A stretch of DNA of 64,000 bases, from assembly GCF_005952805.1 (NCBI RefSeq), contig NZ_CP040709.1, positions 3,410,001 through 3,474,000 on the forward strand. Direction: 5' to 3'. The translations under genes and the position numbers were made by a program. Under the pieces are notes generated by a model. It had not been told where the DNA came from and made no database searches. It was given only the letters and a program-made list of their open reading frames with translations. This document shows, piece after piece, positions 39,130-48,045 of the stretch. The stretch is from Inhella inkyongensis. GTDB lineage: Bacteria > Pseudomonadota > Gammaproteobacteria > Burkholderiales > Burkholderiaceae_C. The number at the start of each line of letters is the position of its first letter. Within the stretch, counting starts at the first letter, position 1.

Positions 39130-40275
39130 TCACGACGCCCGCGCCCCCAGCGGCCTGCCATCGGCCCCATAACGGATCGGTGCAGTGCGCAGGCCGCGTG
39201 CGTCGTACTGCAGTTGCTGCGCCACCATGCCGGCCAGCGCCGCTGGCAGGCCCGGGGGCGAGCTGGGCTGGCCCTGGCCATCGAAGTAGCGCACCCACTC
39301 CAAGCGGCTGCCATCGGCGCTATAGGTGAGCCTGCTCTCGAAGTTCAGCGCGCCCTGCATATTGCGCAGTTGCTGGCGCGTCAGGTTGCCGTGGCGGTCG
39401 TACTCGAAGGTCATGGGGCCATCCGAGCCGACCATGGCCCGGTCCTCGCCCTGCTCGCCAAAACCGCGCAGCATGAGGGCCTGACCCAGGGCGTCGTACA
39501 CATGCTCGCCCATGGCCACCCTCGGCGCGTTGCCGTTCTTGGGGCGGCGCTGTAGGTCGTAGACCTGCCAGCGCACAAAGCTCCCCCAGGGGTCATAAAC
39601 GATGCGGTCCACTGCCGAGCCCGAGTCCGTGGCCACCAACTCACCCTGGGCGTCGATGTTGAACAGGGTGTCCAGCAGATCATCGTGGCCGAACTCCAGG
39701 CGCACGCGATGGAACAGAAAGTCCGAGCGCACCGGTGCCGAATCGCCGTTGAGCTTGTGGCGTGACTCGATCACCACGCCGGGCTCCGGGTACTCCCAGA
39801 CATAGCGGTGCGCGCCCCATTCGCCCTCCACGGGCTTGCCGTCTTTGTCGAAGTAGTGCAGCGCACTGCGGCGGCCGTGGGCGTCCAGCGTGAACTCCAT
39901 GCGCCAAACCCCACCATGGGCAGCGATGCGGTCGCCAGCCTCGTTGTGGAAGCTGCGAATCTCTTTGCCCGGCGCGTACTCGATGCGCAGCTGCGGCGCC
40001 CACCAGAAGAAGCCCTCGAAGCTGCCCGGATTGCGGGTGACCTTGTCGCCCACGGCGCGCCGCACCTCAATCAGGCGCCCCTGGTCGTCGTAGCGGAAGC
40101 GGTGATGCAAGGTGGTCTGGGCCTGCTCGGCGCTGATCTCGTGGCGACCCTTCAGGGACTCCATCGGGGACTCGCGGAACACCATATGGCGGTGGTACTG
40201 CAGGCGCTCGGCCGATGCGCCGCTGGCCAGGGCCAACGCAGTGAGCAAGAACAGGACGGAGCGCTGAAAGTTCAT
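39130..40275 (-). CDS. secreted protein with YD/RHS-like repeats
   Basis: This 381-residue protein has a signal peptide (about 1-22, ending GASAE). The rest is a series of short beta-strand repeats of the form FxYDxxGRL, seen as YDDQGRLIEVRR, LDAHGRRSALHYFDKDGKP, YDRHGNLTRQQL, YSADGSRLEWVRY and YDARGLRTAPIRYGADGRP. This resembles YD (RHS-type) or MORN-like repeats. I see no toxin domain or cysteine-rich tail, and the function is unknown. It lies upstream of the M28 gene, 74 nt apart, and is divergent from xdhC. Confidence 0.65.
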   Translation of the reverse strand: MNFQRSVLFLLTALALASGASAERLQYHRHMVFRESPMESLKGRHEISAEQAQTTLHHRFRYDDQGRLIEVRRAVGDKVTRNPGSFEGFFWWAPQLRIEYAPGKEIRSFHNEAGDRIAAHGGVWRMEFTLDAHGRRSALHYFDKDGKPVEGEWGAHRYVWEYPEPGVVIESRHKLNGDSAPVRSDFLFHRVRLEFGHDDLLDTLFNIDAQGELVATDSGSAVDRIVYDPWGSFVRWQVYDLQRRPKNGNAPRVAMGEHVYDALGQALMLRGFGEQGEDRAMVGSDGPMTFEYDRHGNLTRQQLRNMQGALNFESRLTYSADGSRLEWVRYFDGQGQPSSPPGLPAALAGMVAQQLQYDARGLRTAPIRYGADGRPLGARAS

Positions 40276-40467
40276 GGAAGTAGAGGGCTGAGGGAGTCAG
40301 TCAAATGGAAGCTATGGGCGGGTCAGCACTGTCAGCGCAGAGGGTTCGATCGCCGGGAACTCAGTGACGAAAACCCGCCGACAAGATGCCGACCGTCGCG
40401 GCCGCTCATCACACAATGATCCAAACGAACACCCAGCCGCTCGAACGCCCGCCGATGGAATCAGCCC

Positions 40468-41499
40468 ATGGAAGACCTTGACACCCTGGTTCTGCGCCAG
40501 GCCGCCCAGTGGCGGGATGGCGGCCTGGCCGCCGTCCTGGTGACGGTGGCGCGCACCTGGGGCTCATCGCCCCGGCCACCGGGCTCGCTGATGGCCATCA
40601 ATGCCCGTGGCGAGACCGTGGGTTCGGTGTCCGGTGGGTGCATTGAGGACGATCTGATCCAACGCATCCGCGATGAGGGCATTGACGCGGTCTGCGCACG
40701 GCAGCGCCCGGTGCTGCTGCGCTACGGCGTCTCGGCCGATCAGGCCCACCGCTTTGGCCTGCCCTGCGGCGGCACGGTGGAGTTGGTGCTGGAGCCGCTG
40801 CAGGCACACAGCCTGATCCCGGAGCTGCTGGCCGCTTGCACGGCGCGCCAGAGTGTCGAGCGCCGCCTGCATCTGACCAGCGGGCAGGTGAGCCTGCGGC
40901 CAGCAGACGCCGATGGCCTGCCGCGCCAGGAGGGCGAGGAATTCATCACCCCCTTCGGTCCGCGCGCACGTCTGCTGCTGATTGGTGCGGGGGACTTGGC
41001 CCGCTTCATGGCCGAGATGGCCGGCAGCCTGGGATTTGAGGTGCTGGTTTGTGATCCACGCGCCGAGCAACAGGCCAGCTGGAATCTGCCAGGCGTGACC
41101 GTGAGCCCCGAGATGCCCGACGACCTCGTGCAGCGCATGCGTCCCGACGCCCGCACCGCCGTCGTCGCCCTCACCCACGACCCCAAGATCGACGACCTGG
41201 CTCTGATGGAGGCGCTGCAGTCCGAGGCCTTCTATGTCGCCGCCATCGGTTCGCGCCGGACGGCCCTGCTGCGCCGCGAGCGCCTGGCCCAGCACTTCGG
41301 CATGAACGCCAAGGCGCTGGAGCGCCTGCGCAGCCCGGCGGGGCTTTACATCGGCAGCAAGACGCCGGCCGAGATCGCCCTGTCCATCATGGCCGAGCTG
41401 GTGGCCTGCAAGAACGGCGTCACCCTGCCGCCGCAGGCCCAGGTCGAGGGCGGCAAGGCCGCGCAGGCCCCGCAGAAGGGCTTGCGCGGAACAGCCTAG
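40468..41499 (+). CDS. XdhC/CoxI-family molybdenum-cofactor chaperone
   Basis: This 343-residue protein has the XdhC N-terminal region (VTVARTWGSSPRPPGS, GSVSGGCIEDD) and the Rossmann-like C-terminal region (LLLIGAGDLARFMA, VALTHDPKIDDLAL, YVAAIGSRRT, GLYIGSKTPAEIALSI). XdhC-type proteins bind molybdenum cofactor, sulphurate it and insert it into xanthine-dehydrogenase-family enzymes. No xdhA/xdhB or cox gene is in the window. The only molybdoenzyme nearby is of the DMSO-reductase type, which does not normally use XdhC. Confidence 0.92.
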   Translation: MEDLDTLVLRQAAQWRDGGLAAVLVTVARTWGSSPRPPGSLMAINARGETVGSVSGGCIEDDLIQRIRDEGIDAVCARQRPVLLRYGVSADQAHRFGLPCGGTVELVLEPLQAHSLIPELLAACTARQSVERRLHLTSGQVSLRPADADGLPRQEGEEFITPFGPRARLLLIGAGDLARFMAEMAGSLGFEVLVCDPRAEQQASWNLPGVTVSPEMPDDLVQRMRPDARTAVVALTHDPKIDDLALMEALQSEAFYVAAIGSRRTALLRRERLAQHFGMNAKALERLRSPAGLYIGSKTPAEIALSIMAELVACKNGVTLPPQAQVEGGKAAQAPQKGLRGTA

Positions 41500-41538
41500 C
41501 CCGCTGCGAGTCCAAATACAGCTGACCCAACCGGCACG

Positions 41539-41571
41539 GACCTGGACCCTGCAGGCAGCAAGGTCCAGGTC
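41539..41571. terminator. bidirectional hairpin between xdhC-like and TonB-receptor genes
   Basis: GACCTGGACC and GGTCCAGGTC form a perfect 10-bp stem with a 13-nt loop, in the 84-nt gap between two convergent genes. No T-run flanks it. It may end both transcripts. Confidence 0.5.
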
Positions 41572-41583
41572 AACGCCAAGGGC

Positions 41584-44500
41584 TTAGAACTTGCGTTCGT
41601 AGCTCACCGAGAAGGTCACCGTGCGCGGGCCGGTGAAGCCCACCGGCATGCCATAAGTGTTGCTATAGCCGCCGCTGCCGTCTTCGTAGAGCTCGTCAAT
41701 CGCCTGCACGCTCTGGCGGTTGGTGACGTTGTAGACATCCACACGCGCCGTCAGGCCCTTGATGAACTCGGGCTTGTAGGCCAGGTTCAGGTCCAGGCGG
41801 CGTTCACCTGGCAGCTTGCCGCGGCTGCCGCGTGGGCTCAGGTGGCCATCGCAATAGAACAGCCCGCCATAGGCATAGGGGTCAAAGGACGCTGGGTTGG
41901 CATCGCCGGTGCAATTCTTCGGCCGGCCCGAGGCAATCAGCAGGTTGGCACCCACGCTCCATTCGGCATTGATCTCGGCATAGCCAAAGGCCTTGAGCTG
42001 ATGGGTGCGCTGGTTGGGCAAGGGGCCATAGGCGCCCAGCATCTGCTCCGGGAAGTCCCAGGTCTGGGTCTTGGACACATCGGTCTGGCCCACGTCCGAG
42101 TTGGTCTGGCCCTCGGTATTGCCGCGGTTGCGCGAATAGGTGTAGCCCACTTTGCCGTACCAGCCATTGCGCAGCGGATGCTCGGCCGTCAGGTCCAGCG
42201 CGAGATAGCTGCGCTTGGCCTTGGGGAAGGCCACGCCGGTGTCTTCGCCGCTGAAGTCGGCCGGATTCAGCTTGACCTCGCGGTACTGGCCCGGCCCCTC
42301 CAAGTCCATCAGGAATGTGTTGGACAGCCCGGGGTTGAAGATCATGCAGGAGAAGGTACTGGTCCAGTGGCTGGACACCGTGACCGAGTTGCGCGCCGCC
42401 CATTGGGTAAAGGGGCGGGTGTCGCACATGTCGTCGATGGCGGTGCGCAGCTTGCGGTAGGTGATCTTGGCACCCAGGTTGTAGTCCTTGGCCACCGCCT
42501 TCTCAAAGCCCAGGCTCAGCTCGTCCTGGTAGCTGGGGCGAAGATTCGTCGCCACCAGGGTGCGCGGGTCCTTCACCTGGCCCAGCTCGTTGTTGGGCGA
42601 ACGCGGCTGGGTCAGGGCCGTCAGCCCGGTGGGGGCGCCGGTGGCGGCATCGATGCCGGTGTAGGTGAAGTACTGGCGCGTGTTCCAGCTGCGGCTGGCG
42701 TGGCGCTCACTCACCTGGTTGGGGGTTTGCACCGCATAGCGACCGGCGCTGCCGTAGAGCTTGAGACTGGCGTCGCCCATCACGTCCCAGGCGGCGGCAA
42801 AACGCGGCTGCCACTGATGATCGATGCGTAGAAATTCCTGGCCCTCGCCATTGGTGTGGCTGAAAGTCTCGTGGCGCAGACCGCCGGTCAGCTGCAGGTC
42901 CTTGCCGGCCTGCCACTTGTCTTCCAGGAACAGGGCCGATTGCTTGGACCCCGCATCGGTAGTGGTCTCGAACACGCTCTTGAGCACGTAATAGCCCTGA
43001 GTACCGAAGCCGCCACCACTGGCCGGCGCCACCCGCGGGCCCACGCTCATCGTGATCGGGGTGTTGGGGTCTTGGCTGCTCTTCAGATAAGCCCAGACAT
43101 TGGCGCCCGGACGCTGGCGACCGTTGTTGATGGCGGTGATCTCGTTGCGATCCCAGCCGGCGCGCAGGCTGTGCTCGCCCAAGCGGTAGTCCAGGTCGAT
43201 GCGCGAGGCCACGACCTCATCCTTGGCCCCCTTGGGGATGATGGTGGAGTTGGTGAGGAAGGGGCTGTTGTTGCGCGCCACCAGACCGGCGGGAACGTTC
43301 TGCGGCGGCGCCGAGATCGGCGCCAGGCCGGAGAAGGAGTCGTACACATCGCGATCCGGCGAGCTCAAGCTGTGCTTGCTGACGCTCTTGCCATGGGTCA
43401 GCGACAAGCTGAGGTCGTCGCTGAGTTGCCCGTTGTACTTCAACACCGCCAGGTCGGCGCCCACCGGGGTGACGGTGTCGTAGTTCTTGTAACGCAGGCG
43501 GGCGTTGACGGTGTCGCCGCGAGCACCCGTGGCGTAGTTGTAGCCACGAATGTCGTCCTTGCGGGTGCTGTTATCGCCCACCAGGGTCAGCTCCAGTCGG
43601 TGATCGTCGTGCAGATTCCAATCCAAGCGACCGACGTAACGGCTGGTGGTCTCCACGGAATCACGCCAGCCCCAACGGTCGGAGGCGGTGCCGGCAGTGC
43701 TCAGGCGGGTCTGGCCGCTGTCGGTGCGCTGCTGCTCCAATGCCAGGAAGCCGAACAGCCGGTTCTCGATCAGCGGGCCGCCCAAGAAGACGCTGGCGCT
43801 GTTCACATCCTGCTCGCTGTCGGAGAAGCGTTGGCGCAAAGTGCCATCGGTGGTCGCGCCCTCGGGCTTGCCCGTCATGGGGTAGAAAACATCGCGACGC
43901 TTGGCTCTCAGGCTGTTCGGAGCCCAGCTCAATCGGCCGCCGCCTTCCCATTCGTTGCCACCGCTCTTGGTGATGATGTTGACCACCCCACCGAGCGACC
44001 GTCCGAATTCCACGCCGAACCCCCCAGTCAACACCTGGGCCTGCGCAATGGCGCCGAAGGGCAGCTCGCTGGAACCGAACTGGGCCCAGGCACTGGTGAC
44101 CGGGAAGCCGTTGATGTAGTAAGCGTTTTCGGTGGCCGCACCGCCGCCGAAGCTGGCGCCGCGATAGCGTGGGTCGGCTGGCGCCGTTTGCGGCGCCAGC
44201 TGCACGATGCCATCCATATTGCGCGTGACCGGCAGGGCGGCCAACTGCTTGGCCGTGAAAGTGGCGCCGTTCTCCGTCGCCCCGACATCGATGACGCGGC
44301 GGCCGCCGATCACCGTGACGCGCTCCATGGCCTCGACGAAATTGGCCTGGGCACTCACCCCGATCAGCACCTCCACCTCCTGGCTGCGCAGGGTGCGCTC
44401 GCCATCGACCAAGGACACACGGTAGCGCCCCGGGGCCAGAGAGCTGACCTGGAAGCGTCCGTCGGCGCCGGCCGACACCCGGCGCTTGGCGCCGGTGGCG

Positions 44501-44682
44501 AGGTTTTCAATCAAGAGTTGGGTCTCGGTGCCGGCCGTGGCTTCGACGCGGCCGACGATGGTGCCCGTGGTGTTGGACTGCGCCAGGGCCGCCAGCGGCG
44601 ACAGGGCCAGAGTGGCGCCCAGGCACAGGCCGGCGGCCTGGGCAATGGGATTGAGACGGGAAAGCAAAGCAAACCGGGGCAT
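41584..44682 (-). CDS. TonB-dependent receptor, Oar-like
   Basis: This 1032-residue outer-membrane protein has a signal peptide (about 1-34, ending AALAQ), a carboxypeptidase-regulatory-like domain (about 40-115, with GRFQVSSLAPGRYRV), a plug domain (about 130-240, with YYINGFPVTS and GFGVEFGRSLGGVVNIITKSG) and a long beta-barrel ending in a terminal phenylalanine (VSYERKF). This layout matches Oar-type receptors known from Myxococcus, Xanthomonas and many Burkholderiales. The substrate is unknown. A LytTR/LytS cluster lies upstream on the same strand. A hairpin in its leader overlaps its ribosome-binding site. Confidence 0.9.
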   Translation of the reverse strand: MPRFALLSRLNPIAQAAGLCLGATLALSPLAALAQSNTTGTIVGRVEATAGTETQLLIENLATGAKRRVSAGADGRFQVSSLAPGRYRVSLVDGERTLRSQEVEVLIGVSAQANFVEAMERVTVIGGRRVIDVGATENGATFTAKQLAALPVTRNMDGIVQLAPQTAPADPRYRGASFGGGAATENAYYINGFPVTSAWAQFGSSELPFGAIAQAQVLTGGFGVEFGRSLGGVVNIITKSGGNEWEGGGRLSWAPNSLRAKRRDVFYPMTGKPEGATTDGTLRQRFSDSEQDVNSASVFLGGPLIENRLFGFLALEQQRTDSGQTRLSTAGTASDRWGWRDSVETTSRYVGRLDWNLHDDHRLELTLVGDNSTRKDDIRGYNYATGARGDTVNARLRYKNYDTVTPVGADLAVLKYNGQLSDDLSLSLTHGKSVSKHSLSSPDRDVYDSFSGLAPISAPPQNVPAGLVARNNSPFLTNSTIIPKGAKDEVVASRIDLDYRLGEHSLRAGWDRNEITAINNGRQRPGANVWAYLKSSQDPNTPITMSVGPRVAPASGGGFGTQGYYVLKSVFETTTDAGSKQSALFLEDKWQAGKDLQLTGGLRHETFSHTNGEGQEFLRIDHQWQPRFAAAWDVMGDASLKLYGSAGRYAVQTPNQVSERHASRSWNTRQYFTYTGIDAATGAPTGLTALTQPRSPNNELGQVKDPRTLVATNLRPSYQDELSLGFEKAVAKDYNLGAKITYRKLRTAIDDMCDTRPFTQWAARNSVTVSSHWTSTFSCMIFNPGLSNTFLMDLEGPGQYREVKLNPADFSGEDTGVAFPKAKRSYLALDLTAEHPLRNGWYGKVGYTYSRNRGNTEGQTNSDVGQTDVSKTQTWDFPEQMLGAYGPLPNQRTHQLKAFGYAEINAEWSVGANLLIASGRPKNCTGDANPASFDPYAYGGLFYCDGHLSPRGSRGKLPGERRLDLNLAYKPEFIKGLTARVDVYNVTNRQSVQAIDELYEDGSGGYSNTYGMPVGFTGPRTVTFSVSYERKF

Positions 44683-44688
44683 GAAATC

Positions 44689-44717
44689 TCCGCAGAGGTC
44701 AGGAAAAGTCCTGCGGA
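44689..44717 (-). promoter_or_regulatory. leader hairpin overlapping the TonB-receptor ribosome-binding site
   Basis: In the transcript, TCCGCAG and CTGCGGA form a 7-bp stem with a 15-nt loop. The second arm overlaps GCGGAGA, the only good Shine-Dalgarno match, six bases before the ATG. The hairpin could therefore reduce translation until melted or bound, as in RNA thermometers or protein-controlled leaders. This is inference from the base pairing. Confidence 0.4.
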
Positions 44718-44879
44718 AATTCTGGAAATTTCAGCCCCTTTGCGACCTGCGTCTGGGACGATCCGCCGGCGCGGCGACGGCGCCATCCAAGAGGCCGTTG
44801 CAGAAGGGAACAGAGGCCGCCCCGGCGGGGCCAAGCCCGGGACAAAGGCGGAATGGCTGCGCGGCAGCGCGCCCCTCGT

Positions 44880-45668
44880 TCAGGTTCGCCCTTCGAAAAG
44901 TGCGCGCACCGCGCCGACATGGCGTTCGCTCACGGGCACTGTGTCGCCACCCCGCAGCGTCGCCTCATAGACCCCATCGCCCACCACCGCCAGAGACTGC
45001 AACTCCCCCGGCCTCACCAGGGCGGTGCGGTGCACCCGCAGAAACTCACCGGGCGGCAGGCGCTCCTCCAGCGCACTCAGGGTGGCGCGGTGCAGCAGGC
45101 GGCGCCCTGGCAGGTGCAGCTGAACGTAGTTGCCGGCCGAAGCCAACCAGCGGAGCTCACTCACCGCCACGCGCTCGATCTGCCCCACCGAACGCACCAC
45201 CAACTGGTTCAGGGCCGGTATGTGCTGCTGATTCGCCAGGGCTTGGCGCTCCTGCACCAGGGCCCCCAGCCCCTGCGCATAGTCCCCTTGCTGAGCCCGA
45301 CCCAACAAGGCCGCAGCGCGTGCCAAGGCCTGCGAGAGACGCTCGTCGTCCACCGGCTTGAGCAGGTAGTCGATGGCATGAACCTCAAAGGCCGCCAGCG
45401 CGTGCTCATCGTGGGCCGTGACAAAGACCACCAGTGGCGGCTGCGGCAGCGCGGCCAACTCCGCGGCGAAAGACAGGCCATGCTGGCGCGGCATCTGGAT
45501 GTCCAGCAGCACCAGATCCGGGGTCTGCTGCACCATGGCCACGCGGGCCTCGGCGGCGCTGGCACACAGGCCAACGACCTGCCAATCGGCCAGATCGGCC
45601 AGCGCCAACTGCAGGTTGGAGCGGGCCAAGGCCTCGTCGTCAACGATCAGAACTTTCCAAGGTGCCAT
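44880..45668 (-). CDS. LytTR-type response regulator
   Basis: This 262-residue regulator has a receiver domain (1-120; acidic pair D10/D11, phospho-acceptor D56 in LLDIQMP) and a LytTR DNA-binding domain (about 155-258; LRWLASAGNYVQLHL, FLRVHRTALVRP). It is the output partner of the LytS-type kinase just upstream, with which it overlaps by 29 bp. A target could be the TonB receptor gene downstream, but no operator is identified. Confidence 0.93.
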   Translation of the reverse strand: MAPWKVLIVDDEALARSNLQLALADLADWQVVGLCASAAEARVAMVQQTPDLVLLDIQMPRQHGLSFAAELAALPQPPLVVFVTAHDEHALAAFEVHAIDYLLKPVDDERLSQALARAAALLGRAQQGDYAQGLGALVQERQALANQQHIPALNQLVVRSVGQIERVAVSELRWLASAGNYVQLHLPGRRLLHRATLSALEERLPPGEFLRVHRTALVRPGELQSLAVVGDGVYEATLRGGDTVPVSERHVGAVRALFEGRT

Positions 45669-46761
45669 CGAGATCTCTTAGCGGCAGGTTGAGGGTCAGA
45701 TGAAAGTGGTGCGGCTGCGCATCGGTGCTCAGGCTGGCCTGACTCCCGTACAGCATCTGCACCCGCTCACGGGTTTTGCTGAGGCCCACGCCATGGCCCG
45801 CCATCAAGTGGGCGTCGGCACTGCGGGGGTTGTCCAGCTCGATCTGCAAGCGCTTGGCGTGGCCTTGCACGCTGAAGCGGATGACGCCCGGCTCGCCGGA
45901 CTCCAGGCCGTAGCGCACGGCGTTCTCCACCAGGGGCTGCAGCAGCAGCGGCGGACAGGCCCATCGCGACCATTCATCCGGCTGCACCTCGGCCTGCCAT
46001 TGCAGGGCGTCACCAAAGCGAAGGCGCTGCAGGGCCACATAGTCGTCCACGAACCGCAGCTCGTCGGCCACGCTGACCCACTGCTGCTGGCTGGCCCGCA
46101 GCGAGTAACGCAACAGCTCGGAGAGCCTGGTGAGGGCCCCCAAGGCCACCTCACGCTCGGCCCCACGCACCAGAGCGGCAATGCTGTTCAGGGTGTTGAA
46201 CATGAAGTGCGGTTCCAGCTGCCCCTGCAGCAGCTGCAGGCGCAACTGCAGATTGGCCTCGTCAACACGCAAGGCCTCTTCCTCTTGGGCGCGGCTGTGG
46301 GCCAACCAGGCCAAGCTCAGCTGTACCGCCAGACCGGCCAGCATGACGACGCTCAGAAGCCAGAGGTCCGTGCGCTGTGGGGCCACCAATTGGGCGCCAT
46401 ATGTCGACCAATCCCCACCCCGCGTGCTGAAGCGGATGGCCAGCCAGAGCGGTCGGATCAGCACCGCATAGAGCGGCGTCAGCAACAAACCCCAAAGCAG
46501 CAGCCGAGCCGGGCGCTGCAACAAATCCGGCCGGGTGCGCAATATCCAGGCCACCAAACCGCTGTAGACCATGTGCGGCAGCAGCGAGGGCCATGCTCCC
46601 CACCACGCGAGCCACAGGCTGGCGTCCTTGCCGGCGCGCACCAGGTCTGCGCTGCGACTCAGCGCCAGCACCACGGCCACCAGGCTCCAGCCGAGCATCA
46701 CCGCCCCCACCCCAAGCAAGGGAGACTGCGGCGCCCGTGTAGCCCCGGTCATCGCGCTCAT
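45640..46761 (-). CDS. LytS/YehU-type membrane sensor histidine kinase (intact)
   Basis: This 373-residue kinase has about four N-terminal membrane helices (20-155) and a His_kinase domain with phospho-acceptor H185 in LEPHFMFNTLNS. The ATP site is intact: N280 in LVENAVRYGLE, D310-N311, and GHGVGLSKTRERV (322-334). It overlaps the regulator gene downstream by 29 bp and the second kinase gene upstream by four bases (ATGA), so all three are co-translated. The cytoplasmic half is almost the same as in the second kinase, which indicates a tandem duplication. Confidence 0.92.
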   Translation of the reverse strand: MSAMTGATRAPQSPLLGVGAVMLGWSLVAVVLALSRSADLVRAGKDASLWLAWWGAWPSLLPHMVYSGLVAWILRTRPDLLQRPARLLLWGLLLTPLYAVLIRPLWLAIRFSTRGGDWSTYGAQLVAPQRTDLWLLSVVMLAGLAVQLSLAWLAHSRAQEEEALRVDEANLQLRLQLLQGQLEPHFMFNTLNSIAALVRGAEREVALGALTRLSELLRYSLRASQQQWVSVADELRFVDDYVALQRLRFGDALQWQAEVQPDEWSRWACPPLLLQPLVENAVRYGLESGEPGVIRFSVQGHAKRLQIELDNPRSADAHLMAGHGVGLSKTRERVQMLYGSQASLSTDAQPHHFHLTLNLPLRDLDGTLESSDR

Positions 46762-47891
46762 GCCGAGGCCTCACCCAAATCGTCCAGGTCGCGCAGGGGC
46801 CAGCTCAGCTGCCAGTCAAATCCCACGTCGGACGGATGGCACTGCCAGGCCGCAGCGTCGCCATAGAGAACCCGCACGCGCTCCTGCACCCGCTCCAAGG
46901 CAGCTTGCACCTCGGGCAAAAAGGTGCAGACCGAACCCGTGGAGTCGAGAGGACGCTGTCTCAGCTGCAAGACCAAACACTCGGCCTGCCGGCTCATGAC
47001 CAAGGTGACAGGGGCCTGTGCAGCCGACTCCAGGCCCTGTCGGATTGCGGCCTCGATGAGCGGCTGCAGCAACAACGGCGGACACGCCCAGCGCGCCCAG
47101 TCCAGGGGCTGCAACTGCTGCTGCCACTGAAGGCTGTCGCCAAAGCGCAGGCGCTGCAGGGCCACATAGTCGGCCATAAAGCCCAGTTCATCGGCCACGC
47201 TGACCCAGCGGCGCTGGCTGGCCCGCAGGGAATAACGCAACAACTCCGAGAGCCGGCTCAGCGCCGCCAGAGCCACCGCACGGTCGGCCCCCCGAACCAA
47301 GGCCGCAATGCTGTTCAAGGTGTTGAACATGAAGTGCGGCTCCAACTGCCCCTGCAGCAGATGCAGACGCAGGCGCAGGTTCTCGGCCCGAGCCTGCAGC
47401 ACCTGCTGGCGTCGCGCCTGGGCCTGGCGCCAGAAGCTCCAGCCCAGCAGCAGCGACATCACCCCGGCCGCCGTCACCATGTCCACATACAGGTTCACCG
47501 CGGGCCATTGCTGCAGCGCCGGCCACCAACCCGAGAGCGGTTTCCCCTTGGCCACCAGCAGCAGGAAGATCGAAGTCGGCGTGGCCACCGCGAGATAGAG
47601 CGGAATCGCGACCAAGGCGCCAACAACCAGCCGCACAGGATGCTTCACCCAGTCGGGATGACGCTGCAGCAGCAAGCCCACCGCCAAGGTGAACAGCATC
47701 TGCATCAAAGTAGCCACCCAGTACTGCAGCAGCAAATAGCCAAAGGAGGGGGTCTGGCCCAGCTGGGTCAAGTCCTGGTACTGGCTCCAACTGAGAGTGA
47801 GCGAGACGGTGGACCACAGCGCCACCACGGCCGCCACGAATCGCCAGGCGGTCCAGGCCGAGGCGCTTGCGGGGGGTGGTGACACATTCAT
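46758..47891 (-). CDS. LytS-type histidine kinase paralogue with degenerate ATP site (pseudokinase)
   Basis: This 377-residue paralogue of the adjacent kinase has similar membrane helices (about 15-155) and keeps H186 in LEPHFMFNTLNSIAALVRG. The ATP-binding motifs are lost: the N-box asparagine is alanine (LIEAAIRQGLE, position 281), the DN pair is RQ, and the glycine-rich loop is replaced by LPEVQAALERVQ. It probably cannot bind ATP, yet may dimerise with or be phosphorylated by its partner. I start at ATG 47891; the longer frame upstream has no domain content. It is the first gene of the three-gene operon. Confidence 0.88.
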   Translation of the reverse strand: MNVSPPPASASAWTAWRFVAAVVALWSTVSLTLSWSQYQDLTQLGQTPSFGYLLLQYWVATLMQMLFTLAVGLLLQRHPDWVKHPVRLVVGALVAIPLYLAVATPTSIFLLLVAKGKPLSGWWPALQQWPAVNLYVDMVTAAGVMSLLLGWSFWRQAQARRQQVLQARAENLRLRLHLLQGQLEPHFMFNTLNSIAALVRGADRAVALAALSRLSELLRYSLRASQRRWVSVADELGFMADYVALQRLRFGDSLQWQQQLQPLDWARWACPPLLLQPLIEAAIRQGLESAAQAPVTLVMSRQAECLVLQLRQRPLDSTGSVCTFLPEVQAALERVQERVRVLYGDAAAWQCHPSDVGFDWQLSWPLRDLDDLGEASA

Positions 47892-48045
47892 TGCCAGGAC
47901 TGTAGAGGGGCACCCCGAGAAGGCCGCCCCCGTTGGTGGCAGCACGCCGGCCCTTCATCCCACAGCGAGCACCAGGTCAGTGAACTTGGCGAGCATCGGC
48001 GCCTGCGGACCGGATCCTCCGGTTCAGCCCCAACTGCCACCCAAG

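Noticed and set aside
42856..44970. 704-codon open frame antisense to the TonB receptor
   Set aside because: GC-driven shadow of the receptor gene; no domain visible.
47797..48045. N-terminal extension of the SnoaL-like gene
   Set aside because: The extension would overlap the divergent kinase gene and the ATG at 48046 starts a normal signal peptide.
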